This document shows, piece after piece, positions 17,107-25,170 of a stretch of DNA of 64,000 nucleotides (positions are counted from its first letter, which is position 1; each line of letters starts with the position of its first letter). This DNA is from Rhizobium etli_C. Lineage in GTDB: Bacteria > Pseudomonadota > Alphaproteobacteria > Rhizobiales > Rhizobiaceae. Made by a program: the position numbers and the translations under genes. The stretch is taken from assembly GCF_014198605.1 (NCBI RefSeq), contig NZ_JACIHU010000004.1; one strand, given 5' to 3'. The notes under the pieces were generated by a model. The model was not told where the DNA came from. It made no database searches and saw only the letters and a program-made list of their open reading frames with translations.

Positions 17107-18093
17107 ATGGCGACTGTCAGCAGTTTCGAGAGCCTGTCTCATCCGACGCGATCCGAACTGCGCCAATTCGCCGAGCTTTTCACACCGCTGTTCCAGGCCT
17201 CCTCCGACGAGGCCAAGCGCCAGGCGGTCGCCGCCCTTTCCCAATGCCCGACGATGCCGGCAGCCGTGGCGCTGTTTATCGGCAATCAGCCGATCGAGAT
17301 CGCCGCACCCTTTCTTGCCGCCTCCAAGGCCATTGCCGACGATACGCTGATCACCATTGCCCGCATGCAGGGCGCAGCCCATGTCAAGGCGATCGTCAGC
17401 CGCGACTCGCTCTCGCCGAAGGTTATCGACGCGCTGGTGGCGTTGCGCCAGACCCAGCCGCGACCCGCGGCCCTCGCAGCGCCGATCACAGAGTCGGAGG
17501 CCGTGCCGCTGTCGCCGGCAAGGGCCGGAAGCAACGAGGCCGAAGCGCTGGCGGAACAGCGTATCGCCAATGAAGAGGCGTTGCGCGAGCGCATCCTCGA
17601 TCTTGCCGGCCATCTCGGCCGCAAGGACGAAGACAGGCTCGGCCTGCGCACGCTGACCGATATTCAGGAGGCGCTACTGGTGCGCTTTGCCCGCTCGCGC
17701 GAGGCAAACCATTTCGCAACCGCGCTCGCCGATGCGCTTTCCGCCAGCCGCTGGCTTGCCGAACGTATCATGCTCGACCTATCGGGCCAGCAGCTCGCCA
17801 CGACGTTGACGAGCCTCGGCATGGGTTTTCTCGACGCCGTCTTCGTGCTGGAACGGTTCTATCCGCACCTGGCCGAACAGCAGCACAATGTCACCCGCGC
17901 CTGGATGGAGCTCGATGCGCTCGATCCGGAAGAATGCCACGAAAGGGTAGAGGCCTGGCGGCGCGCCGACCGCTACACCTACAAGCCGGAGGCGGCCGTG
18001 ACGCCTGCGCTTGCGGAAACGGAGAGCCACCGCTTCGTCCGGCAGGCACCGGTGCGGCGCGACATGCGCGTGCTCGGACGACGGTCACGCTGA
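17107..18093 (+). CDS. DUF2336 domain-containing protein
   Basis: A 328-residue soluble, helix-rich protein. The repeated two-helix pattern (TRSELRQFAELFTPLFQASS, then RQAVAALSQCPTMPAAVALFIG, IEIAAPFLAASKAIADDTLI) resembles the HEAT-like DUF2336 fold found in alphaproteobacteria. The start at ATG 17107 is supported by the sharp onset of conserved-type sequence; longer in-frame starts add unlikely residues. The last 9 bp overlap the convergent DUF1491 gene. Function unknown. Confidence 0.82.
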   Translation: MATVSSFESLSHPTRSELRQFAELFTPLFQASSDEAKRQAVAALSQCPTMPAAVALFIGNQPIEIAAPFLAASKAIADDTLITIARMQGAAHVKAIVSRDSLSPKVIDALVALRQTQPRPAALAAPITESEAVPLSPARAGSNEAEALAEQRIANEEALRERILDLAGHLGRKDEDRLGLRTLTDIQEALLVRFARSREANHFATALADALSASRWLAERIMLDLSGQQLATTLTSLGMGFLDAVFVLERFYPHLAEQQHNVTRAWMELDALDPEECHERVEAWRRADRYTYKPEAAVTPALAETESHRFVRQAPVRRDMRVLGRRSR

Positions 18094-18435
18094 GCCATCC
18101 CGCGCGAGCGGGATCATGTCGCCCAGTTCCTCCGCCTCCAGCTCGACGATCCACAGATCGGGGTCGAAGCGACGTTCGCGCTCCAGCATCGCCCGCACCG
18201 CTTCCGGCTCACTGCGCGCAAGACGGATTTCGAACAGGCGATCGCGGATCTCGTCTTCGCCGAAGGCGGTCTGAGGCGCCGGCGCATAGAGCGTTTCCAG
18301 GCCATCGCGGAAGTGCTGGCGGATGAAGATCGCACCCGCCTCCTCGGCCCCCTTCTTCTCGACGGCGGCGAAATCACCGCTGGCGAAGACGCGGCGCAGC
18401 AGGGATGAAACGAAGATGTCGGCGCGTAATCTCAT
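18085..18435 (-). CDS. DUF1491 family protein
   Basis: A 116-residue protein beginning MRLRADIFVSSLLRRVFASG, with RGAxxGAIFIRQ-like and FDPDLWIVELEAEEL segments that match the DUF1491 family of alphaproteobacteria. It has no signal peptide. It is convergent with DUF2336 (9-bp overlap) and 60 bp downstream of the MCP stop, so it may lie in the same leftward transcription direction. Function unknown. Confidence 0.85.
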   Translation of the reverse strand: MRLRADIFVSSLLRRVFASGDFAAVEKKGAEEAGAIFIRQHFRDGLETLYAPAPQTAFGEDEIRDRLFEIRLARSEPEAVRAMLERERRFDPDLWIVELEAEELGDMIPLARDGSA

Positions 18436-18495
18436 CGGCGCGGTATAGACCGGCGCGCCGGCATCGGCAATCCGCAGTCAAATGATGACGATGCG

Positions 18496-19944
18496 TCAGA
18501 CCTTGACCGCCAGCCGCAATCCGCCCCAATGGCGGCCGCGCACGATGATCGGCGCGGAAATATCCTTCATCATTACGAAATTGCCGCCGCCCATGTCGCG
18601 CCGATAGGTCTGAACGAGGAAAGGCGCGGTGCTGCGGCCGGCGGCAAGGCCGACACGATCGGCGAAGATGCGGCGATTGCGGCAATTGGCGGTGTTCCAG
18701 ACGGCGTCGCCCGGCCGCTGCGGCTGCGAGAATTTCCGGTTATGGGTCGGCAAGTAGCCGTTTTCGTCGACTGCCGCGCAGAAGGCGACGCGCTCGTCCA
18801 GGGCAACGACGGGTTCCTGGATTGACGGCAGCAGGCGGTCGGTGAGCTCGGTGAAGGCGGCCATCATCTGCGCCGGGTCGGTACCCGGTATCGGCCGGTA
18901 GCATCGGTCGAAGAGCGCGTCGAGGCCGATCTGGCCCTCGGCGACGGCCCGTTCGAATGCGCCTGATATCTGCCTTGCCACCGATTGCGCCTCCTCGATC
19001 CAGCGGCTGTCGGCGGTCTTCACACCGGCGCTCGCCGTCAGCTGGACCAGGGTTTCGGAGAGACCGACGACGCTGTCGACGCGTTTTGCCGCCTGCTGCA
19101 GCCTGATATTCGAACCAGCGACCTCGCCCGACATCTCACTGAGCTTTTCGACGAAACCGGCGCATTGCTGGTCGACGGCCTCGGTGGTGTTGGCCATGAC
19201 GGTCGAACTGTCGAGGATGCGGGTGATGACATGTTCCATGCTTTCGAAGGCACCGCGCATCGCCTCCGACTTGTCGCGCACACCGGCGGCACTCTCACGC
19301 GCATCGCCGCCGACCACCGACAGCCGGTCGATCTTCACCCGCAATTCGTCGAGCGTGTCCTGGATCGAGCCGGTCGCCTTCGAGGTCTGCAGCGAAAGCG
19401 CCCGGACCTCGGCGGCGACAACGGCAAAACCCTTGCCCGCATCGCCGGCGCGCGCTGCCTCGATCGCGGCATTCAGCGCCAGCAGGTTGGTCTGGCGGGC
19501 AATGGTGCTGATCTCGTTGGCGATCTTGTCGACATCGGTCAGCGACTTCGAGAAGCCGGCGATTTCGGCCCCGATGACGTTGGACGACTGAACCATGTGG
19601 CCGATCTCGGCGACGGAGCCGGACAGGCGGTCGGCCGATTCCTTCAGCATCTGGCGCGCCTCGGCCGCGGTGCGGTCGGTCTCGCGCAGCGACAGGGCGA
19701 CCGAACGGTTGGTTTCGGCAATCGAAAGCGCGGTGCTGGTGACATGATCGAAGGCGGAGGCATGGCGGGCCGACATCGCCGCCATGTCCTGAATGGCGCC
19801 GGCAATATCGACGAGATCGATGCCGAGCGTCGAGGCCTCCTCGGCAAGGCGCTGCAGGATGTGGCGCAAGGCGGTGCGACCCGGGCCTTCCGCTTCGACT
19901 GCCGGTTCTCCGGCCAGATCGTCTATTGCCTTCAACGCATGCAT
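18496..19944 (-). CDS. Soluble methyl-accepting chemotaxis protein with C-terminal sensor-like domain
   Basis: A 482-residue protein with no TM segment. The signalling hairpin occupies about residues 60-320, with the highly conserved tip IANEISTIARQTNLLALNAA and EAARAGDAGKGFAVVAAEVR. The C-terminal part (about 330-480) is a separate domain, with CRNRRIFADRVG, QTYRRDMGGGNFVMMKD and ISAPIIVRGRHWGGLRLAV, resembling a small Cache/PAS-like sensor. The usual order, sensor then signalling, is thus reversed. It should couple a cytoplasmic signal to CheA/CheW. A CtrA-like palindrome precedes it. Confidence 0.88.
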   Translation of the reverse strand: MHALKAIDDLAGEPAVEAEGPGRTALRHILQRLAEEASTLGIDLVDIAGAIQDMAAMSARHASAFDHVTSTALSIAETNRSVALSLRETDRTAAEARQMLKESADRLSGSVAEIGHMVQSSNVIGAEIAGFSKSLTDVDKIANEISTIARQTNLLALNAAIEAARAGDAGKGFAVVAAEVRALSLQTSKATGSIQDTLDELRVKIDRLSVVGGDARESAAGVRDKSEAMRGAFESMEHVITRILDSSTVMANTTEAVDQQCAGFVEKLSEMSGEVAGSNIRLQQAAKRVDSVVGLSETLVQLTASAGVKTADSRWIEEAQSVARQISGAFERAVAEGQIGLDALFDRCYRPIPGTDPAQMMAAFTELTDRLLPSIQEPVVALDERVAFCAAVDENGYLPTHNRKFSQPQRPGDAVWNTANCRNRRIFADRVGLAAGRSTAPFLVQTYRRDMGGGNFVMMKDISAPIIVRGRHWGGLRLAVKV

Positions 19945-19981
19945 GAACGACGCTCCCCCGCCTCAATCGGCAAAGCTTCGA

Positions 19982-19994
19982 TTAACATGGTTAA
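19982..19994. promoter_or_regulatory. Palindrome containing CtrA half-site upstream of MCP gene
   Basis: TTAACATGGTTAA (reverse complement TTAACCATGTTAA) carries the CtrA half-site TTAACCAT and is symmetric. It lies 38 bp upstream of the MCP start. The spacing between TTAA arms is 5, not the canonical 7, so CtrA binding is only suggested. Confidence 0.4.
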
Positions 19995-20078
19995 TAAGTT
20001 GCAAACGGCGCCGGCGTCTTAGACTTAGGTTGTAGCCGCCTCGAGTAAAGCTTGCTGCCGCCGGCGGCGCGCCATGCT

Positions 20079-21068
20079 TCAGATCGCGCCGATATCCTTG
20101 AGTTTCTTCAGCACCGCCTCGTTCGGCTCGCCGTTCTCAGGCAGGTTGTAGTGCTTCTGGAAGTGGCGGATGGCGGCGCGGGTCTGCTCGCCGGCAACAC
20201 CGTCGACGCCGACATTGGCATAGGCCATGTTGGACAGACCCTTCTGGATCTTCAGCACCAGGTCGACAGTGGTGAGCTCGCTGGAAGGAAGCTGCTTTGT
20301 GGCTGATGGCGCCGTCTTGACCGTCTTTTCGGCGCTGCGGATCGCGGCGGCCACCGGGTCTTCCGCCGCCGCCTTCGAGCTCACATCCTCACGCGGTTTT
20401 TCCACCGGCACGGTCGAAGGGCCGGCAGCGTCGGTTTTCAGCGCCGCCAGCACTTCCGGCGTCGCTTCCCCGGTCTGGGCCATGCCGACGGTTTCCTGGA
20501 AGAACAGGATGGCGGCGCTGGTGCGGGGGCCGATAATGCCGTCAGGAACACCGTTGTAGAGGCCGCGGCGCACCAGCTGCTGCTGGATACCCATGACGAG
20601 CTCGCTCGGCTGCTGAGCCGGTGCGGCCGGCGCCGGCGTCGCGCTGGTGGTGGTCGCGGCATCCTCAGGCCGTTCGATCCGGAAGGTGGTGACGTCGCCC
20701 TGCTGCTCTTCGGCCGGGCGGCGGGCGCCGAGGACGTTTGAAGACTGCGGATCGCGGGTGCGGAAAATCGGATGCGGATGCAGGCCGGGCTGATACCAGA
20801 GCGCATTGGCCGCGACGAAGGAGAAGATGACGAAGAAGGCGATCGTGCCGCCGGCAACCGACGGATTGCGGCCGATGACGCCGCCGAGCGCCGATGCGCC
20901 CTGCAGGCCGAGACCGCCGAGCGCCGATGCGCCCTGCAGGCCGAGACCGCCCAGCGCAGATGCGCCCTGCAGGCCAAGGCCGCCGAGAGCGGCTGCACCT
21001 GACACGACAAGGCCCGGCTGCTGCCGTCGGTTTTTTCCCCTAGGCGATTTTCGCTTGCGCGCGGCCAT
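20079..21068 (-). CDS. Membrane protein with two peptidoglycan-binding domains
   Basis: A 329-residue protein. The basic N-terminus (MAARKRKSPRGKNRRQQPG) is followed by a Gly/Ala/Leu repeat region of about four 11-residue units (GASALGGLGLQ), a TM at about residues 72-92, and then a periplasmic part with two PG_binding_1 domains at about 155-212 (IQQQLVRRGLYNGVPDGIIG) and 272-326 (IQKGLSNMAYANVGVDGVAG). Its start lies inside the 3' end of the histidine kinase gene (29-bp overlap), so they are one operon. It is probably a cell-wall-associated factor. Confidence 0.85.
   Translation of the reverse strand: MAARKRKSPRGKNRRQQPGLVVSGAAALGGLGLQGASALGGLGLQGASALGGLGLQGASALGGVIGRNPSVAGGTIAFFVIFSFVAANALWYQPGLHPHPIFRTRDPQSSNVLGARRPAEEQQGDVTTFRIERPEDAATTTSATPAPAAPAQQPSELVMGIQQQLVRRGLYNGVPDGIIGPRTSAAILFFQETVGMAQTGEATPEVLAALKTDAAGPSTVPVEKPREDVSSKAAAEDPVAAAIRSAEKTVKTAPSATKQLPSSELTTVDLVLKIQKGLSNMAYANVGVDGVAGEQTRAAIRHFQKHYNLPENGEPNEAVLKKLKDIGAI
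20881..20979. repeat. Three 33-bp in-frame tandem repeats
   Basis: Units at 20881-20913 and 20914-20946 are identical; 20947-20979 differs at a few bases and a degenerate fourth unit follows. They encode the GASALGGLGLQ repeat of the peptidoglycan-binding protein. Eleven-codon units allow copy-number change without frameshift. Confidence 0.9.
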
Positions 21069-22656
21069 CGAAAAGCCCCTCTTCCAATTCTACCCCTGAC
21101 TTGACCGCGTCCTTCAGCCGCGGCGGAAACTCGACGGTCGCGCCATGGCCGGCATCGTCCGCCCGCCTGGCGCCCGAACCGTCCACCGCGATCTCGATGG
21201 TGATGATCGTACCCTCGCCCGGCTGGCTGGCGATAGCAAAATTTCCGCCATGCAGCGCCACCAGCCCCTTGACCAGCGAAAGGCCGAGGCCGGTGCCTTC
21301 GAAGCGGCGGGTGTAATCGTTCTGAATCTGGACGAAGGGCTGGCCGAGCATTGCCAGCTTGTCGGCGGCAATGCCGATGCCGGTATCGCTGACCGTCAGC
21401 TTGAGGATGCCGTCGCGGGCCGCCGCATCGACGGAGACGACGCCGCCGGCCTCGGTGAACTTGACGGCATTGCCGACGAGATTGATGAGGATCTGCTGGA
21501 TGGCGCGCTGATCGGCGACAATCTCGCCGAGGCCGCGCTGGATCCGGCTCGTCAGGGTGACGCCCTTGCTCTTGGCCTGCAAGGCCAACATCGATTCGCA
21601 GGATCTGACGGAGGCCGATATATCGAAGGCTTCGAGGATCAGCTCGTAGCGGCCGGCTTCGATCTTGCTCATGTCGAGCATGGTGTTGACGACGGACAGC
21701 AGATGCGCGCCGGATTCGCGGACGAGGCCGACATATTCCCGCTGGCGGTCGTTTTCGAACTTGCCGAAATATTCGCCGATCAGAATGTCGGAAAAACCGA
21801 GAATGGCGTTGAGCGGCGTGCGCAGCTCATGGCTGACGGCGGCGAGGAAACGCGATTTGGCATCGTTTGCCGATTCGGCGTCGGCTGCGCGGCTCTGCGC
21901 CTCGGCCCGCAGCTGCTGCTCGACGGAGACGTCGCGCAGCTGGGCGATGACGGCGGCCAGCTCACCATCGGCATCGCGCCGGGCGGTCATATCCATTCTG
22001 AGATAGGCGAACTGGCGCTGATCGCGCGAAACCGAGGGCCGGTCGAGGCGCAGATCGACGCTTGCGGCATCCTCGCCGCGGCGCAGGCCATCGAGCGCCT
22101 GCAGGAACAGGATGCGATCGGAGACATGCACCTGCTCCAGGAAGCCCCTGCCCTTCGGATCGCGCATCCAGGCGAGGAAATCGCGGCGATCGCGGCCGCC
22201 GATGGTGGCGACGCTGCCGTGCGGATCGAGGAACAAGACGAGGCCGGGCGTGACGGCAAGGAAGAAGTCCTCGGCCGATTGCGTGGCGATGCCGGCCGAC
22301 GAGCCCTGGCGGGCAAGCGCAATGCTGCCGACTGCGGAAAAGAGGAAGGCGGCGCAGACCATGGCGACACCGGCCGGCAAGGCAACGGCGGGGCTGGTAA
22401 CGGCCGAAAGACCGACGGGCGCGGCGACGAGAGCGGCCGAGGACAGCAGCACGAGGCGGCGCAGAATCGCAAGTTCGCGCTGGCGCACGGCTTCGCCGCC
22501 GCCCGTCCGGGAGAGCCAGCTTGTCGCCGCCCGGTCTACGAGCGCCGTCACCCAGCCGCCAATGTCACTCAATACTTGCACGCAATACCCGCCCGAAAAA
22601 GGCTGTTTGTCGATCCGGACAATATGCCCCCGCGACTTAAGGAAAGGATAAGGCAA
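21040..22656 (-). CDS. Sensor histidine kinase (DivJ/PleC-like HisKA type)
   Basis: A 538-residue protein. Two TM segments lie at about residues 65-85 and 90-112, a PAS-like domain at about 130-235, a HisKA dimerisation domain with SHELRTPLNAILGFSDIL (phospho-His near residue 280) and a HATPase domain with NLVGNAVKFTEAGG, DTGIGIA and GTGLGLSLVKGL. The FLAAVSHELRTPLNAILGFSDI context is typical of the alphaproteobacterial DivJ/PleC/PdhS group. DivJ orthology is a guess. It overlaps the downstream peptidoglycan-binding gene. No response regulator is adjacent. Confidence 0.87.
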   Translation of the reverse strand: MPYPFLKSRGHIVRIDKQPFSGGYCVQVLSDIGGWVTALVDRAATSWLSRTGGGEAVRQRELAILRRLVLLSSAALVAAPVGLSAVTSPAVALPAGVAMVCAAFLFSAVGSIALARQGSSAGIATQSAEDFFLAVTPGLVLFLDPHGSVATIGGRDRRDFLAWMRDPKGRGFLEQVHVSDRILFLQALDGLRRGEDAASVDLRLDRPSVSRDQRQFAYLRMDMTARRDADGELAAVIAQLRDVSVEQQLRAEAQSRAADAESANDAKSRFLAAVSHELRTPLNAILGFSDILIGEYFGKFENDRQREYVGLVRESGAHLLSVVNTMLDMSKIEAGRYELILEAFDISASVRSCESMLALQAKSKGVTLTSRIQRGLGEIVADQRAIQQILINLVGNAVKFTEAGGVVSVDAAARDGILKLTVSDTGIGIAADKLAMLGQPFVQIQNDYTRRFEGTGLGLSLVKGLVALHGGNFAIASQPGEGTIITIEIAVDGSGARRADDAGHGATVEFPPRLKDAVKSGVELEEGLFDGRAQAKIA

Positions 22657-23034
22657 AAGCGCTGTTCACAGCCAGAAAGGGCAGAAAATCCCGTTTTGAA
22701 GCATCCGAGAGCCCCTTTGCTTTTTGTGGTTAATAGCCGGTAAGCAACGGAATTCCTTCATATTTCAGCACGACGTTAACTCCTGTGGCAAGGCGAACGG
22801 CCAAAAGCCCTGCAATTGCAAGCAGGTGCTGCCCTGATGCTTAACGGCCATCGCTCGCATTCGATTTAAATGCAGCTCAAATCCGCGTCGCTAAAATTTG
22901 AATTAAATTTGCCGCAAATGCGCGCGAGTTTCGAAAAGCGGCATTCGCAACTTATCGATAGGGTGAAAGCACACCGGACAACCGGCCTGATTCGGCGAAA
23001 AGAACCGGACGGGAAAACAGGATGGGCAACGACA
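22657..23034. other. Divergent promoter region between kinase and DUF5330 genes
   Basis: A 378-bp spacer with AT-rich patches at about 22715-22770 and 22860-22915. No gene is seen. An in-frame extension of the DUF5330 frame back to 22870 lacks coding character. Both flanking promoters must lie here. Confidence 0.5.
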
Positions 23035-23529
23035 ATGTGGTTTCTGATCAAAGGATCCTTCTGGTTTAGCCTTGTGCTCGTGCTTCTTTCCGTCTTCAGC
23101 ACGGAGGGTTCCGACAAGCTCGCCAGCGGCCCGCAATTGCAGCTTTCCGACGCCTTTACGGCGGCGAGCGGCGCCTATGACTATCTGACCGGCATGTGCT
23201 CGGAAAAGCCCGAGGTCTGCGCCAAGGGCGCCGAGACCCTGACGGCGCTCGGCTACCGGGCCCGCGAGGGCGCTCACGTCGCTTATGAACTGCTCGACAG
23301 CCAGTTCAGCGACGAGCCGGCAACGACTGCAAAGCTTGCCGAAACGGCAAAGCGGGCAGCACCCGCCCTGCCCTCCCTCGCCGCCCCTTCCGTCCAGGAG
23401 AAGGTGCGCGAGGCAAAGGCTGCACTCAACCAGCCGATGCCCTACCGCCCGCCGGTCGACGATGAAACGGCCCCCGCGACGGTGGTAACCGGCGTGATCC
23501 CGCTGCCGACGCCGAAACCGGCGAGCTGA
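23035..23529 (+). CDS. DUF5330 domain-containing protein
   Basis: A 164-residue protein starting MWFLIKGSFWFSLVLVLLS, an N-terminal signal anchor. Then comes a short exported domain with two Cys (LTGMCSEKPEVCAKG, possibly a disulfide) and a Pro/Ala-rich tail ending LPTPKPAS. The layout matches DUF5330 of Rhizobiales. ATG 23035 is preferred because the TM begins there; upstream in-frame sequence is not protein-like. Function unknown. Confidence 0.78.
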   Translation: MWFLIKGSFWFSLVLVLLSVFSTEGSDKLASGPQLQLSDAFTAASGAYDYLTGMCSEKPEVCAKGAETLTALGYRAREGAHVAYELLDSQFSDEPATTAKLAETAKRAAPALPSLAAPSVQEKVREAKAALNQPMPYRPPVDDETAPATVVTGVIPLPTPKPAS

Positions 23530-23583
23530 CGATAGTGCGCGGGCACCGCCCGCAGCGCATTTCGCCTTCTTCATTCTGTTGAT

Positions 23584-23621
23584 GCAATTCCGGACAGAGA
23601 CAGTCTCGCAGCCGGAATTGC
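23584..23621. repeat. Palindromic repeat after DUF5330 gene
   Basis: GCAATTCCGG (23584-23593) and CCGGAATTGC (23612-23621) are perfect 10-bp inverted arms with an 18-nt loop. The GCAATTCC arm matches the element at 5226. It may act as the 3' hairpin of the upstream gene. The rest of 23530-23949 shows no gene. Confidence 0.65.
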
Positions 23622-23882
23622 CTGAGCTTGCATCGGTGGTCCGCATGACGCGGAAATGCCCCATGCCTGACGTGCCTGCCCTGTTTAATTCAGCATCTTG
23701 CTGCGCCGTGAGGATGCCCATCCCTCACGGCGTTTCTTTTCAGAACGTGTCACGCATAAATATGCGGGCGGGGTCTTGCGCGACATGCGCAAACAGAAAA
23801 AACCGACGCACGGGCAAATCCGAGGGGCCGCGACGCGCTTTAACTGTTCAAATCTGCCGGTCTTTCACCTATATGCAGTACT

Positions 23883-23930
23883 AGAGCATGTCCGGAGGCA
23901 AAATTGCCGTGTGCAGCTTTGCCGGCATGC
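23883..23930. repeat. Palindromic repeat in front of sufE
   Basis: GCATG (23886-23890) with CATGC (23926-23930), and GGCAAA (23897-23902) with TTTGCC (23918-23923), form nested arms. The core GCCGTGTGCAGC resembles the GTGTGAGCGG cores of the other palindromes in this window. It ends 19 bp before the sufE start, so it would be in or near the 5' leader. Confidence 0.55.
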
Positions 23931-23949
23931 CAATGGTGAAAGGCGTTTT

Positions 23950-24372
23950 ATGGCATCCCTCGACCAGATCATCGACGACTTTGCTTTCCTGGACGATTGG
24001 GAAGACCGCTACCGCTATGTCATCGAACTCGGCAAGGCGCTGCCCGAGCTGGCTGAGGAAAAGCGCACCTCCGAGAACAAGGTGATGGGCTGCGCCAGCC
24101 AGGTGTGGCTGGTGACGCACACGTCGGGCGATCCTGATAACCCGATCATGAACTTCGAGGGCGATTCCGATGCCCATATCGTGCGCGGTCTCGTCGCCAT
24201 CGTACTTGCCACCTATTCCGGCAAGCCGGCATCGGAGATCGCCGCGCTCGATGCCTTCGAAATCTTCTCGAAGATCGGACTGGTGGAGAACCTGTCGTCG
24301 CAGCGCTCGAACGGGCTGCGCTCGATGGTGAGGAGAATCCGGGAAGAGGCGAACGTCCGCGCCGCGGCTTGA
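23950..24372 (+). CDS. sufE: SufE-family cysteine desulfuration protein
   Basis: A 140-residue protein of SufE length. The conserved KVMGCASQVWL motif has the sulfur-accepting Cys at residue 48, and ending helices RSNGLRSMVRRIREEA are family typical. SufE accepts persulfide sulfur from the SufS desulfurase and passes it to the SufBCD scaffold for Fe-S cluster assembly. The ATG at 23950 gives the standard N-terminus (MASLDQIIDDFAFLDDWEDR). It stands alone here, not in a suf operon. Confidence 0.93.
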   Translation: MASLDQIIDDFAFLDDWEDRYRYVIELGKALPELAEEKRTSENKVMGCASQVWLVTHTSGDPDNPIMNFEGDSDAHIVRGLVAIVLATYSGKPASEIAALDAFEIFSKIGLVENLSSQRSNGLRSMVRRIREEANVRAAA

Positions 24373-24687
24373 ACGTGATTCGATTCTCCCCGAACGCACG
24401 TGGCAGCGCCGTGTAATTTAGTATATTAACACTTCCTTATAGTATAGGAATACATTCTACGCCTAACCCGGAAGCATAAGATGCGGCTCCTTGTGATATC
24501 CCGTCTTCACCTGCGTCATTTCCGATCGGCGCGAAATAGTCTGGAAGATTATTTTCCTCGCCTGGAACAGGATGATGTCGGATCTACCCGGACTAAAGTC
24601 TGATTCCCGTTGTCAATTAATGAGTCGGAACAGAATGCCGCCCGAAAACGGCTCGCGTTTTTGGAATCACAGTCGCGTTACAGACAG
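24373..24687. other. Spacer between convergent sufE and mucR
   Basis: The part from 24415 to 24470 is AT-rich. Around 24566-24610 a GAACAGGAT...GATC...AAAGTC pattern resembles one half of the long repeat at 9842. No gene was recognised. The mucR terminator lies at the right end. Confidence 0.45.
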
Positions 24688-24714
24688 AAAAGCCGGGCGC
24701 AAGACCCGGCTTTT
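24688..24714 (-). terminator. Rho-independent terminator of mucR
   Basis: AAAAGCCGGG (24688-24697) and CCCGGCTTTT (24705-24714) are perfect 10-bp arms with a 7-nt loop, 25 bp beyond the mucR stop. The transcript arm ends in UUUU. It is symmetric enough to work in both directions. Confidence 0.8.
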
Positions 24715-24738
24715 GTCGTTGATCGCTTTCGAAAAAGC

Positions 24739-25170
24739 TCAGCCGCGGCCGCGCTTGCGGCGCTGACCCAGGCCCATTTCCTTTGCCAGGCGCGAACGCG
24801 CTTCGGCATAGGCGGGCGCTACCATCGGGTAGTCGGTCGGCAGGTCCCACTTCTCGCGGTATTCTTCCGGCGAGAGAGAGTGATGCGTCATCAGGTGACG
24901 CTTGAGGGACTTGAAGTTGCCGCCGCATTCCAAACACGTAATCTGCTCGTCCTGTACGGACTTGCGGACAGAGACTGCAGGCTTCTGCTTTTCGACAACG
25001 GCCGCAGCGGGCTGCGGTACGGACGTGTTGCTCAGTGCCGAATGCACGTCGGAAATCAGATTCGCCAGGTCGCTGACCGGGACAACATGGTTGCTGACAT
25101 AAGCCGCCACGATGTCGGCCGTCAGTTCCACAAGCAGCTCCGGCCCATTGCCGGTCGCCATATCCGTCAT
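24739..25170 (-). CDS. mucR: MucR/Ros-family zinc-finger transcriptional regulator
   Basis: A 143-residue protein. The C2H2-type finger CLECGGNFKSLKRHLMTHH is at about residues 79-97, and the flanking LSPEEYREKWDLPTDYPMVAP block is diagnostic of MucR/RosR/Ros. Known members control exopolysaccharide synthesis, motility and symbiosis genes and repress themselves. The ATG at 25170 gives the standard MTDMATGNG-type N-terminus. A terminator lies at 24688 and a long AT-rich leader lies upstream, as MucR binds AT-rich DNA. Confidence 0.92.
   Translation of the reverse strand: MTDMATGNGPELLVELTADIVAAYVSNHVVPVSDLANLISDVHSALSNTSVPQPAAAVVEKQKPAVSVRKSVQDEQITCLECGGNFKSLKRHLMTHHSLSPEEYREKWDLPTDYPMVAPAYAEARSRLAKEMGLGQRRKRGRG

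Noticed and set aside
20881..20979. 33-bp repeats considered as a CRISPR array
   Set aside because: Directly adjacent, in-frame units inside a coding sequence with no spacers.
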